Source of the DNA: an uncultured Bacteroides sp.
Lineage (GTDB): Bacteria > Bacteroidota > Bacteroidia > Bacteroidales > Bacteroidaceae
DNA: 13,765 nucleotides
Reading direction: 5' to 3'
NCBI RefSeq assembly: GCF_905207245.1
Contig: NZ_CAJLKP010000111.1
Span: 1-13,765 of the forward strand
Shown one piece after another: positions 8,409-13,765 of this stretch; positions within the stretch are counted from its first letter, which is position 1, and every line of letters begins with the position of its first letter. Both the position numbers and the translations under genes were made by a program. Under the pieces are notes generated by a model. It was given only the letters and a program-made list of their open reading frames with translations. It did not search any database and was not told where the DNA came from.

Positions 8409-8428
8409 CTGTAATTTATGTTTCATAA
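8409..8428 (-). promoter_or_regulatory. Candidate operator, susC-side arm of a perfect inverted repeat
   Basis: The plus-strand text is ctgtaatttatgtttcataa. The arm is perfectly complementary to 8477-8496, with a 48-nt spacer. It sits 24 nt upstream of the susC TTTG -7 element. The mirror arm has the same spacing to the other promoter, so a regulator-binding site copied for each divergent promoter is the simplest reading. The identity of the regulator is unknown. Confidence 0.6.
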
Positions 8429-8476
8429 GCTCGCAAATTTGTAACAAGATGGTGGTGAGGTATCATTTTTACCAGT

Positions 8477-8496
8477 TTATGAAACATAAATTACAG
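8477..8496 (+). promoter_or_regulatory. Candidate operator, GH32-side arm of a perfect inverted repeat
   Basis: The plus-strand text is ttatgaaacataaattacag, the exact reverse complement of 8409-8428. It lies 24 nt upstream of the TTTG at 8521-8524. A degenerate match (12 of 20) occupies the same position before the MFS transporter, at 11467-11486. Confidence 0.6.
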
Positions 8497-8516
8497 GCTT
8501 TCTTCCTGATATTCGC

Positions 8517-8524
8517 TTCCTTTG
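8517..8524 (+). promoter_or_regulatory. Candidate -7 element of the exo-GH32 gene
   Basis: TTCCTTTG is one mismatch from TAnnTTTG. It lies inside a block (8511-8542) that matches 11501-11532 before the MFS gene at 30 of 32 positions. No -33 TTTG is present. The predicted transcript would start near 8531 and leave a leader of about 50 nt before ATG 8582. Confidence 0.55.
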
Positions 8525-8581
8525 CAAAGTGCTTTCCCGGGCAACCAATTATTAACTGTTTTTTTAATACCAAGAAACATC

Positions 8582-10384
8582 ATGAATCTAAAAAACTATT
8601 TGTTAACAGCACGGTGGACTTTCGCCTTTATAATAGGTACTGTATGGTCTGTTTTCTCGTGCCAGGCTATTAATCCTCCTTTCGTGATTAAACATTTAGG
8701 CGACGGACAGAGCATTGTCCGGATTGAGAATCAAAAGAAATTCCTGTTACTTCCCGTAGAAGAAACTTCTCCGGAGGCTAAACTCTATATGATTGCGAAT
8801 AATGACGTAGTGCGCAACATGAATGTACGTCTGGCTATCAATAAAGTAGATTATTTTGTTCCGGTGGACCTTTCCGGATTTGATAATCAATCACTCTCCT
8901 TTAACTTCCAGCTCATCCCCGATACGGCCATCTGCTGGAATGAGATGAAACTTTCCGATACTTTCGATATTGCCAACCGTGAAGACTTCCGCCCGCTCTA
9001 TCACTTCACCCCTCAATATGGGTGGATGAACGACCCCAATGGTATGGTTTATAAGGATGGTGTGTATCACCTGTTTTATCAATATAACCCGTATGGTTCC
9101 ATGTGGGGAAATATGCATTGGGGACATGCCACCAGTACCGACCTTGTGTCCTGGGAACACCAGCCGGTAGCTATTGCACCCGATGCATTGGGCACCATAT
9201 TCAGTGGTTCATGCGTAGTGGATAAAGATAATACGGCAGGTTTCGGTGCCGGAGCCATCATCGCTTTCTATACTTCGGCAAGCGAGCGCCAGGTACAGAG
9301 CATGGCTTATAGTCTTGACAATGGGAAAACCTTCAAGAAGTATGCACGCAATCCGATACTGACTTCCACCCAACGCGACTTCCGCGACCCGAAAGTATTC
9401 TGGCACGATGCCACCGACAAGTGGATTATGGTGCTTGCCGTAGGTCAGGAAATGCAGTTCTACTCTTCTGCCAACCTGAAAGACTGGACCTATGAAAGTA
9501 GTTTCGGTGAGGGGCAGGGTGCTCATGGCGGTGTCTGGGAGTGTCCCGATCTGATTGAATTGCCCATCGAAGGCACTGAACTGAAAAAGTGGGTATTGAT
9601 TTGCAACATCAACCCCGGAGGCCCTTTCGGCGGTAGCGCTACCCAATATTTTGTAGGAACCTTCGACGGAAAGACCTTCGTGAACGAATCCCCGAAAATG
9701 ACGAAGTGGATGGACTGGGGAAAAGACCACTATGCCACTGTAACCTGGAGTAATGCCCCCGAAGGACGCCATATAGCCCTGGCATGGATGAGTAATTGGC
9801 AGTACGCCAACAATGTGCCGACCATGCAATACCGTAGCGGCAATTCCGTTCCCCGTGATTTGAGTCTTTATACTTCGGACGGCGAGACTTATCTGAAGTC
9901 ATCCCCTTCGCGTGAACTCCTGACATTACGCGGAAAAGGGGAGAAGAAGCGTTCTTTCAAAGTAGACCGTACCTATAATATGGATAAACTTCTCGCTGAC
10001 AATACCGGTTCGTATGAAATAGAGATGACCATCAAGAACAGAAATGCGGAAGTCATTGGTTTCCAACTTTTCAACTCGAAAGGGGAAGAAGTGGATATCT
10101 ACTATAATTTGGTAGAGAAGAAGTTTGCAATGGATCGTACCAAAAGCGGAATCGTATCGTTCAGTCCGGACTTTCCCGTGGTAACATTCGCTCCGATAGA
10201 AGATAACTATGAGATGAAGCTACGTATCTTTGTAGATAAGTCCAGTATCGAAATATTCGGTGACGACGGACGTCTGGCGATGACAAATCTGGTATTTCCT
10301 TCGGAACCTTATAACCGTATCAGTTTCTATGCTAAAGGGGGAAGCTACACGGTAAGTTCGTTTCAGGTTTATAAGCTGAAATAA
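8582..10384 (+). CDS. GH32 exo-type beta-fructosidase (levanase/inulinase family)
   Basis: This 600-residue enzyme is expected to release terminal fructose from levan, inulin or fructo-oligosaccharides. ATG 8582 is preferred to the upstream in-frame TTG 8522, which lies in the promoter. The N-terminus (MNLKNYLLTARWTFAFIIGT, then VWSVFSCQA) is a signal sequence. C27 may be a lipobox cysteine (VFSC), or cleavage may follow SCQA, so the location is periplasmic or lipid-anchored. An extra N-terminal domain covers about 31-130, in the place of the DUF4980 module of Bacteroides GH32 proteins. The propeller has WMNDPNG (nucleophile D151), FRDP (D269) and WECPD (acid/base E320). A GH32C beta-sandwich runs from about 450 to 600, with KSSIEIFGDDGR near the end. 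It is transcribed divergently from susC and likely co-regulated. Preference between beta-2,1 and beta-2,6 bonds cannot be read from the sequence. Confidence 0.92.
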   Translation: MNLKNYLLTARWTFAFIIGTVWSVFSCQAINPPFVIKHLGDGQSIVRIENQKKFLLLPVEETSPEAKLYMIANNDVVRNMNVRLAINKVDYFVPVDLSGFDNQSLSFNFQLIPDTAICWNEMKLSDTFDIANREDFRPLYHFTPQYGWMNDPNGMVYKDGVYHLFYQYNPYGSMWGNMHWGHATSTDLVSWEHQPVAIAPDALGTIFSGSCVVDKDNTAGFGAGAIIAFYTSASERQVQSMAYSLDNGKTFKKYARNPILTSTQRDFRDPKVFWHDATDKWIMVLAVGQEMQFYSSANLKDWTYESSFGEGQGAHGGVWECPDLIELPIEGTELKKWVLICNINPGGPFGGSATQYFVGTFDGKTFVNESPKMTKWMDWGKDHYATVTWSNAPEGRHIALAWMSNWQYANNVPTMQYRSGNSVPRDLSLYTSDGETYLKSSPSRELLTLRGKGEKKRSFKVDRTYNMDKLLADNTGSYEIEMTIKNRNAEVIGFQLFNSKGEEVDIYYNLVEKKFAMDRTKSGIVSFSPDFPVVTFAPIEDNYEMKLRIFVDKSSIEIFGDDGRLAMTNLVFPSEPYNRISFYAKGGSYTVSSFQVYKLK

Positions 10385-10418
10385 TTAAAGTATAGGAATG
10401 TACTCACTATCATAACCG

Positions 10419-10461
10419 TAGTATCCGTCATCCTTCGACAAGTTCAGGATGACAGATACTA
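10419..10461. terminator. REP-like palindrome between convergent genes, likely bidirectional terminator
   Basis: The arms TAGTATCCGTCATCCT (10419-10434) and AGGATGACAGATACTA (10446-10461) pair at 15 of 16 positions around an 11-nt loop (tcgacaagttc). It lies between the stop of the exo-GH32 (10384) and the convergent epimerase stop (10485). On the plus strand a T-rich run follows (10471-10488), so termination of the GH32 transcript is plausible. The core CATCCTTCGACAAGTTCAGG resembles a palindromic repeat seen dispersed in many bacterial genomes (recall, not searched). Confidence 0.6.
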
Positions 10462-10484
10462 ACAGATATTGCTCTGTTTCTCTT

Positions 10485-11357
10485 TTATTCCTCTATCTCA
10501 ATCGTATATTTTCCTCTGAACGTTTCTTCGGGTTGCAGATGCTGCACCCAATCCTTATCCTTATACTCACCTGTGTAGTGCGCCCTGTCACACCGCCCAT
10601 ACCACGGCTCTATGCAGACAAACGGAGCATTCTTTGCCGGTGGCGACCATAACCCCACCACGGGAGCATCAAAATGCAGACTGAGATAAGGTTTCTTCTC
10701 CTTATTATATAGAGTCACCTTTCTCACCTGGCTGCCTTCCAGTATCAGTGCGTCCTTATCGAATGTATGTGTATCCAATGGCAAAAGTTCATCGGTCAGT
10801 TTCAACGGGTATTCAGTGTCCGGGTCGGCGCAACCTTTCTCGGAAATCAGGATATATTTCAATCCGCTTTTCTTGTTGAAGCCGAAGAATCCCCGTTCCT
10901 GAGTTTCAGCATCAAAATCCGGGTAATAGAATGCCGGATGCGCACCTATCTGGAAGTGCATTTCTTTTTCTCCGGTATTCTTCACTTCCCACATGACGTC
11001 GATTTTCTTGTCGCGGATGCGGTAACCGATTTCGAGGCAGAACGGGAAAGGATATTTCTTCAGCGTTTCTTCGTTGCTGACCAGTTGATAACGCAGTTCG
11101 TCATTCTGTTCTAATATTAATTTGAATTCCATGTTGCGGGCAAAACCATGTTGCGTGAGCACATAAGTAGAGCCTTCATTCCGGTATTCGTTTTCCCATA
11201 CGCTACCTACAATCGGGAAGAGTACAGGTGAGTGGCGTTTCCAGAATTCCGGTTCAGCCTGCCACAGGTATTCTTTTGCGTTGGCAAAAATGCTGCATAG
11301 TTCTGCCCCATGTGCAGAGACTTCAATGCTAAGTCGTCCATTAAAGAGTGTTTCCAT
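10485..11357 (-). CDS. Aldose 1-epimerase-like (mutarotase) protein, LacX-type
   Basis: The start chosen is ATG 11357, giving METLFNGRLS and 290 residues. The frame stays open upstream, but the 40 extra residues would cover the gene's own promoter and look non-coding. Galactose-mutarotase hallmarks are present: QHGFAR with H70, GAHPAFYYP with H140, and CIEPWYGR with E250, the likely general base. There is no signal peptide, so it is cytoplasmic. Proteins of this family interconvert sugar anomers, and the LacX-like subgroup is poorly characterised. It sits among fructan genes but points the opposite way to both plus-strand neighbours and has its own consensus promoter, so it may not belong to the regulon. 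A role with the glucose or fructose released from fructan is inference. Confidence 0.82.
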   Translation of the reverse strand: METLFNGRLSIEVSAHGAELCSIFANAKEYLWQAEPEFWKRHSPVLFPIVGSVWENEYRNEGSTYVLTQHGFARNMEFKLILEQNDELRYQLVSNEETLKKYPFPFCLEIGYRIRDKKIDVMWEVKNTGEKEMHFQIGAHPAFYYPDFDAETQERGFFGFNKKSGLKYILISEKGCADPDTEYPLKLTDELLPLDTHTFDKDALILEGSQVRKVTLYNKEKKPYLSLHFDAPVVGLWSPPAKNAPFVCIEPWYGRCDRAHYTGEYKDKDWVQHLQPEETFRGKYTIEIEE

Positions 11358-11393
11358 CTTGTTGTTTAAAAAGTTTCTTTGTATAATCTCCCA

Positions 11394-11401
11394 CAAAAAT
11401 A
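11394..11401 (-). promoter_or_regulatory. -7 element of the epimerase gene
   Basis: On the minus strand the element is TATTTTTG, a full match to the Bacteroides TAnnTTTG consensus, about 36 nt upstream of the ATG at 11357. A TTTG at 11429-11426 lies 24 nt upstream, a little farther than the usual -33 spacing. Unlike the three fructan promoters, this one looks constitutive. Confidence 0.6.
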
Positions 11402-11466
11402 GACAAAAAGACAGATAATAGCTCTCAAATAGGCGTAAAAAAGAGCTTCGTATCATAATTGCTACT

Positions 11467-11486
11467 CTTTGTAACAAAAGTGATAC
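11467..11486 (+). promoter_or_regulatory. Possible degenerate operator upstream of the MFS gene
   Basis: CTTTGTAACAAAAGTGATAC lies 24 nt before the TTTG at 11511-11514, as the repeat arms do in the susC/GH32 region. It matches the arm at 8477-8496 at 12 of 20 positions, including a shared AACA core and the surrounding A residues. A control position before the epimerase gives 11 of 20 by chance, so this site is weakly supported on its own. Confidence 0.3.
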
Positions 11487-11500
11487 CCTATTGTCTTAAG

Positions 11501-11532
11501 ATTCGCTTCCTTTGCAACGTGCTTTCCCGAGC
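11501..11532 (+). promoter_or_regulatory. Promoter/leader block of the MFS-fructokinase pair
   Basis: The block includes TTCCTTTG (11507-11514), a -7-like element one mismatch from consensus, and GCTTTCCCGAG (11521-11531). It matches 8511-8542 before the exo-GH32 at 30 of 32 positions, although the surrounding genes are unrelated. The conservation across promoter and leader implies shared control or a recent copy. The transporter ATG is 33 nt beyond the block. Confidence 0.65.
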
Positions 11533-11564
11533 CAGGAATATACTTAAATTAATACCATAGAACA

Positions 11565-12725
11565 ATGAAATCTAATTCTTCGTTATCTAAGCTTGTCCCG
11601 GTGATGTTCTGTTTCTTCGCCATGGGATTCGTCGATCTGGTGGGCATCGCCTCCAATTATGTAAAAGCCGATTTAGGTCTGACAGATTCACAGGCTAACA
11701 TTTTCCCTTCGCTGGTTTTCTTCTGGTTCTTGATTTTCTCCGTACCGACAGGTATGCTAATGAGTCGTATCGGACAGAAAAAGACGGTACTCCTTAGTTT
11801 GGTGGTGACATTCGCTTCCCTTTTGTTACCCGTTTTCGGTGATAGTTATATGTTGATGCTGCTTTCTTTCTCTTTATTGGGGATTGGAAATGCATTGATG
11901 CAGACTTCACTGAATCCGTTGCTCTCTAATATTGTCAGGGGAGACCGGCTGGCAAGTAGCCTAACTTTCGGACAATTTATAAAAGCGATTGCCTCATTCC
12001 TTGCACCTTACATTGCCATGTGGGGGGCTACGCAGGCTATTCCGTCCTTTGGTATGGGTTGGCGCGTGCTGTTCCCTATTTATATGGTGATAGCTGTGAT
12101 TGCGGTTTTACTGTTGGGACAGACGCAAATCACCGAAGAGAAAGAGGAGGGAAAACCTTCTACGTTCAGCCAGTGTCTGGCTTTGTTGGGCAAACCGTTC
12201 ATCTTGCTTTCTTTCATTGGTATCATGTGCCATGTGGGAATTGATGTCGGTACCAATACCACTGCTCCTAAAATCCTGATGGAACGTCTGGGCATGGGAC
12301 TGGATGACGCCGCATTTGCTACGAGCCTTTATTTCATTTTCCGTACGGCAGGCTGTTTCACGGGTTCTTTTATTCTGCGGAAGATGAATGCGAAATCGTT
12401 TTTTGCCATCAGTAGTTTCCTGATGTTGATTGCAATGATCGGGCTTTTTGCTTTCCATTCCAAAACAACTATTTATATTTGCATAGCGTTGATAGGTTTC
12501 GGTAACTCGAATATCTTTTCGATTGTCTTCTCGCAGGCGTTGCTGTATATGCCGGGCAAGAAGAACGAAGTTTCCGGGCTGATGATTATGGGACTTTTCG
12601 GCGGAACCGTATTTCCGTTGGCAATGGGACTGGCAAGCGATGCGGTAGGGCAGAGCGGTGCGGTAGCGGTAATGACTGTCGGAGTGCTGTATCTGCTGTA
12701 TTATACTTTGAAGATTAAAAAATAA
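11565..12725 (+). CDS. MFS sugar transporter, FucP/GluP-like (BT1758-type)
   Basis: This 386-residue inner-membrane protein is expected to carry monosaccharide, here fructose, from periplasm to cytoplasm with protons. The sequence is hydrophobic throughout and fits 12 membrane helices. The first covers about 10-32. The MFS loop 2-3 signature GMLMSRIGQKK is at 63-73. A charged central cytoplasmic loop (QITEEKEEGKPSTF) runs from about 188 to 201. The N-terminal helix FFAMGFVDLVGIASNYV resembles the FucP/GluP group. A fructose role follows from its partner: a fructokinase starts 39 nt downstream in the same direction, and the same transporter-kinase pair occurs in the B. thetaiotaomicron fructan locus (BT1758-BT1757). 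Other hexoses cannot be excluded from sequence. Confidence 0.87.
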   Translation: MKSNSSLSKLVPVMFCFFAMGFVDLVGIASNYVKADLGLTDSQANIFPSLVFFWFLIFSVPTGMLMSRIGQKKTVLLSLVVTFASLLLPVFGDSYMLMLLSFSLLGIGNALMQTSLNPLLSNIVRGDRLASSLTFGQFIKAIASFLAPYIAMWGATQAIPSFGMGWRVLFPIYMVIAVIAVLLLGQTQITEEKEEGKPSTFSQCLALLGKPFILLSFIGIMCHVGIDVGTNTTAPKILMERLGMGLDDAAFATSLYFIFRTAGCFTGSFILRKMNAKSFFAISSFLMLIAMIGLFAFHSKTTIYICIALIGFGNSNIFSIVFSQALLYMPGKKNEVSGLMIMGLFGGTVFPLAMGLASDAVGQSGAVAVMTVGVLYLLYYTLKIKK

Positions 12726-12764
12726 CTTTATATCTAACCATAATTCATAATTATATCGAGTATC

Positions 12765-13652
12765 ATGAATAAAATCATCGTAGGAATGGGTGAAGCACTT
12801 TGGGATGTGCTGCCCGAAGGAAAGAAAATAGGCGGTGCGCCTGCCAACTTTGCATATCATGTTTCACAGTTTGGTTTCGACAGCCGTGTGGTGAGTGCTG
12901 TAGGGCGTGATGCTGACGGTCAAGAAATATTGGATGTATTTGCCCAAAAGAAGCTGGCTTGCCAGATAGAACAGGTGGATTATCCTACAGGCACGGTGCA
13001 GGTAAATCTGGATGCTGTGGGTGTTCCTTGCTATGAAATCAAAGAAGGAGTGGCTTGGGATAACATTCCTTTTACGGACGAACTGAAACGTTTGGCCCTT
13101 TCCACCCGTGCGGTTTGTTTCGGTTCGCTGGCACAGCGCAGTGCGGTGAGTCGCGCCACTATCCAGCGTTTTCTGGATACGATGCCCGACGGGGATGAGC
13201 AGATAAAGATTTTCGATATCAATCTCCGCCAGGGGTTCTATACGAAAGAGATACTTTGCGAGTCTATGCGCCGTTGCAACATTCTTAAAATCAATGATGA
13301 AGAGTTGGTAACTATCAGTCGTATCTTTGGCTATCCGGGGATTGACTTGCAGGATAAATGCTGGATACTCCTGGCTAAATATAATCTGAAAATGTTGATT
13401 CTGACTTGCGGCACGAACGGCAGTTACGTGTTTACTCCGGGCGTTGTGTCTTTCCAGGATACCCCCCGGGTTCCGGTTGCCGATACCGTTGGTGCGGGAG
13501 ATTCATTTACTGCGGCTTTCACGTCTGCCATACTTAGCGGAAAGCCGGTGCCTGAGGCGCATAAGCTGGCGGTGGAAGTTTCTGCTTATGTCTGTACACA
13601 GAGCGGGGCTATGCCGGAGCTGCCGCAGGTGCTGAAAGACAAGATAATATAG
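12765..13652 (+). CDS. PfkB-family fructokinase (BT1757-type)
   Basis: This 295-residue cytoplasmic kinase is predicted to phosphorylate fructose with ATP to fructose 6-phosphate, feeding glycolysis. The ribokinase-family first signature is GGAPANFAYHVSQFG (23-37). The second is DTVGAGDSFTAAF (240-252), with catalytic base D246 and the GAGD anion hole. The substrate region has the opening GMGEALWDVLPEG, typical of bacterial fructokinases, and there is an NLRQGFY segment near 153-159. Its length is usual for the family. It follows the transporter by 39 nt on the same strand with no visible terminator between, so the two are likely co-transcribed from the promoter at 11507-11514. Phosphorylation at C6 rather than C1 is inferred from the family and from the non-PTS uptake route. 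Confidence 0.92.
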   Translation: MNKIIVGMGEALWDVLPEGKKIGGAPANFAYHVSQFGFDSRVVSAVGRDADGQEILDVFAQKKLACQIEQVDYPTGTVQVNLDAVGVPCYEIKEGVAWDNIPFTDELKRLALSTRAVCFGSLAQRSAVSRATIQRFLDTMPDGDEQIKIFDINLRQGFYTKEILCESMRRCNILKINDEELVTISRIFGYPGIDLQDKCWILLAKYNLKMLILTCGTNGSYVFTPGVVSFQDTPRVPVADTVGAGDSFTAAFTSAILSGKPVPEAHKLAVEVSAYVCTQSGAMPELPQVLKDKII

Positions 13653-13765
13653 TATGTCCATTCCCACTCTAAAACGAATTAGTGTTTGCCGATGCATTTA
13701 TATAATATGTTGATTATTAGTAGATAGTATTTACCGACTATTTACCTCACGATGTAAAAGCATTT
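13653..13765. other. Non-coding right edge
   Basis: These 113 nt follow the fructokinase stop and show no gene start within the window. No strong hairpin-plus-U-tract terminator is seen. Two copies of TATTTACC (13728-13735 and 13739-13746) are one helical turn (11 nt) apart, which could be a binding site for a neighbouring gene, but this is weak. Confidence 0.5.

Larger units (their letters stand above)
8289..8581. promoter_or_regulatory. Divergent regulatory region between susC and exo-GH32
   Basis: This 293-nt stretch serves both transcription units. It contains, from left to right, the susC leader with an 11-mer shared with other leaders (8354-8364), a susC -7-like element (8381-8388), and a perfect 20-bp inverted repeat (8409-8428 and 8477-8496). 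A GH32 -7-like element (8517-8524) and the GH32 leader come next. A frame that starts at TTG 8522 runs into the GH32 gene, but that codon overlaps the -7 element, so it is not the translation start. I see no small gene here. Confidence 0.7.

Noticed and set aside
8409..8496. Invertible DNA element, since perfect inverted repeats flank 48 nt
   Set aside because: Both -7 elements lie outside the repeats, so inversion would change neither promoter. No recombinase gene is visible, and the equal 24-nt spacing is better explained by paired operators.
8522..8581. N-terminal extension of the exo-GH32 from TTG 8522
   Set aside because: The TTG overlaps the predicted -7 element. The extension lacks signal-peptide character, while ATG 8582 gives a normal signal sequence.
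11358..11477. 40-residue N-terminal extension of the epimerase
   Set aside because: The extension covers the consensus -7 element at 11394-11401, and family proteins begin near METLFNGR.
12740..12754. Small palindrome ATAATT-cat-AATTAT between transporter and kinase
   Set aside because: Six-bp all-A/T arms are expected by chance in an AT-rich spacer, and there is no U-tract. It does not separate the two cistrons convincingly.
12108..12860. 250-codon minus-strand frame across the transporter and fructokinase
   Set aside because: It overlaps two well-supported genes, and its translation is low in hydrophobic-core pattern with no known motif.
13728..13746. Two TATTTACC copies 11 nt apart as an operator
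   Set aside because: Eight-base A/T-rich repeats are common. The gene they might control is outside the window, so there is no support beyond spacing.

Overview
The window looks like a chromosomal segment of a gut Bacteroides or close relative. The reasons are a SusC/SusD pair, three clear lipoproteins with acidic residues right after the lipobox cysteine, AT-rich leaders without strong Shine-Dalgarno sites, and one promoter matching the Bacteroides -7 consensus TAnnTTTG. Its content is a fructan-utilisation locus (a GH32 polysaccharide utilisation locus). It is related in gene content to the Bacteroides thetaiotaomicron levan locus BT1757-BT1765 but arranged differently. No species can be named from the sequence alone.

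Layout. Positions 1-389 hold no intact gene. They contain a 25-codon 5' remnant of an AAA-ATPase-type gene (102-179) and a triplicated 14-mer that forms a 21-bp hairpin (250-308). Positions 390-8288 are a four-gene minus-strand operon with gaps of 11 to 21 nt. In transcription order it encodes a SusC-like TonB-dependent transporter, a SusD-like lipoprotein, a surface glycan-binding-type lipoprotein and an endo-levanase-like GH32 lipoprotein. A 293-nt divergent intergenic region (8289-8581) follows, then a plus-strand exo-type GH32 beta-fructosidase (8582-10384). Next come a convergent aldose-1-epimerase-like gene on the minus strand (10485-11357) and a plus-strand pair of an MFS sugar transporter (11565-12725) and a PfkB fructokinase (12765-13652). 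The right edge is non-coding in what is visible.

How the genes fit together (inference from the families). The surface GH32 cuts long fructan. The glycan-binding protein and SusD capture the products, and SusC imports them. The second GH32 removes terminal fructose. The MFS protein carries fructose across the inner membrane, and the kinase makes fructose 6-phosphate. The epimerase may speed anomer interconversion of released sugar. No regulator is visible. In B. thetaiotaomicron the matching locus is controlled by a hybrid two-component regulator, so one may lie just outside the window.

The enzymes belong to a known kind of system, and I found no wholly new one. The most original signal is regulatory. 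A perfect 20-bp inverted repeat lies in the divergent region, with each arm exactly 24 nt from a TTTG -7 element. A nearly identical 32-nt promoter/leader block precedes the exo-GH32 and the transporter-kinase pair. An 11-mer within that block recurs, inverted, in the susC leader.
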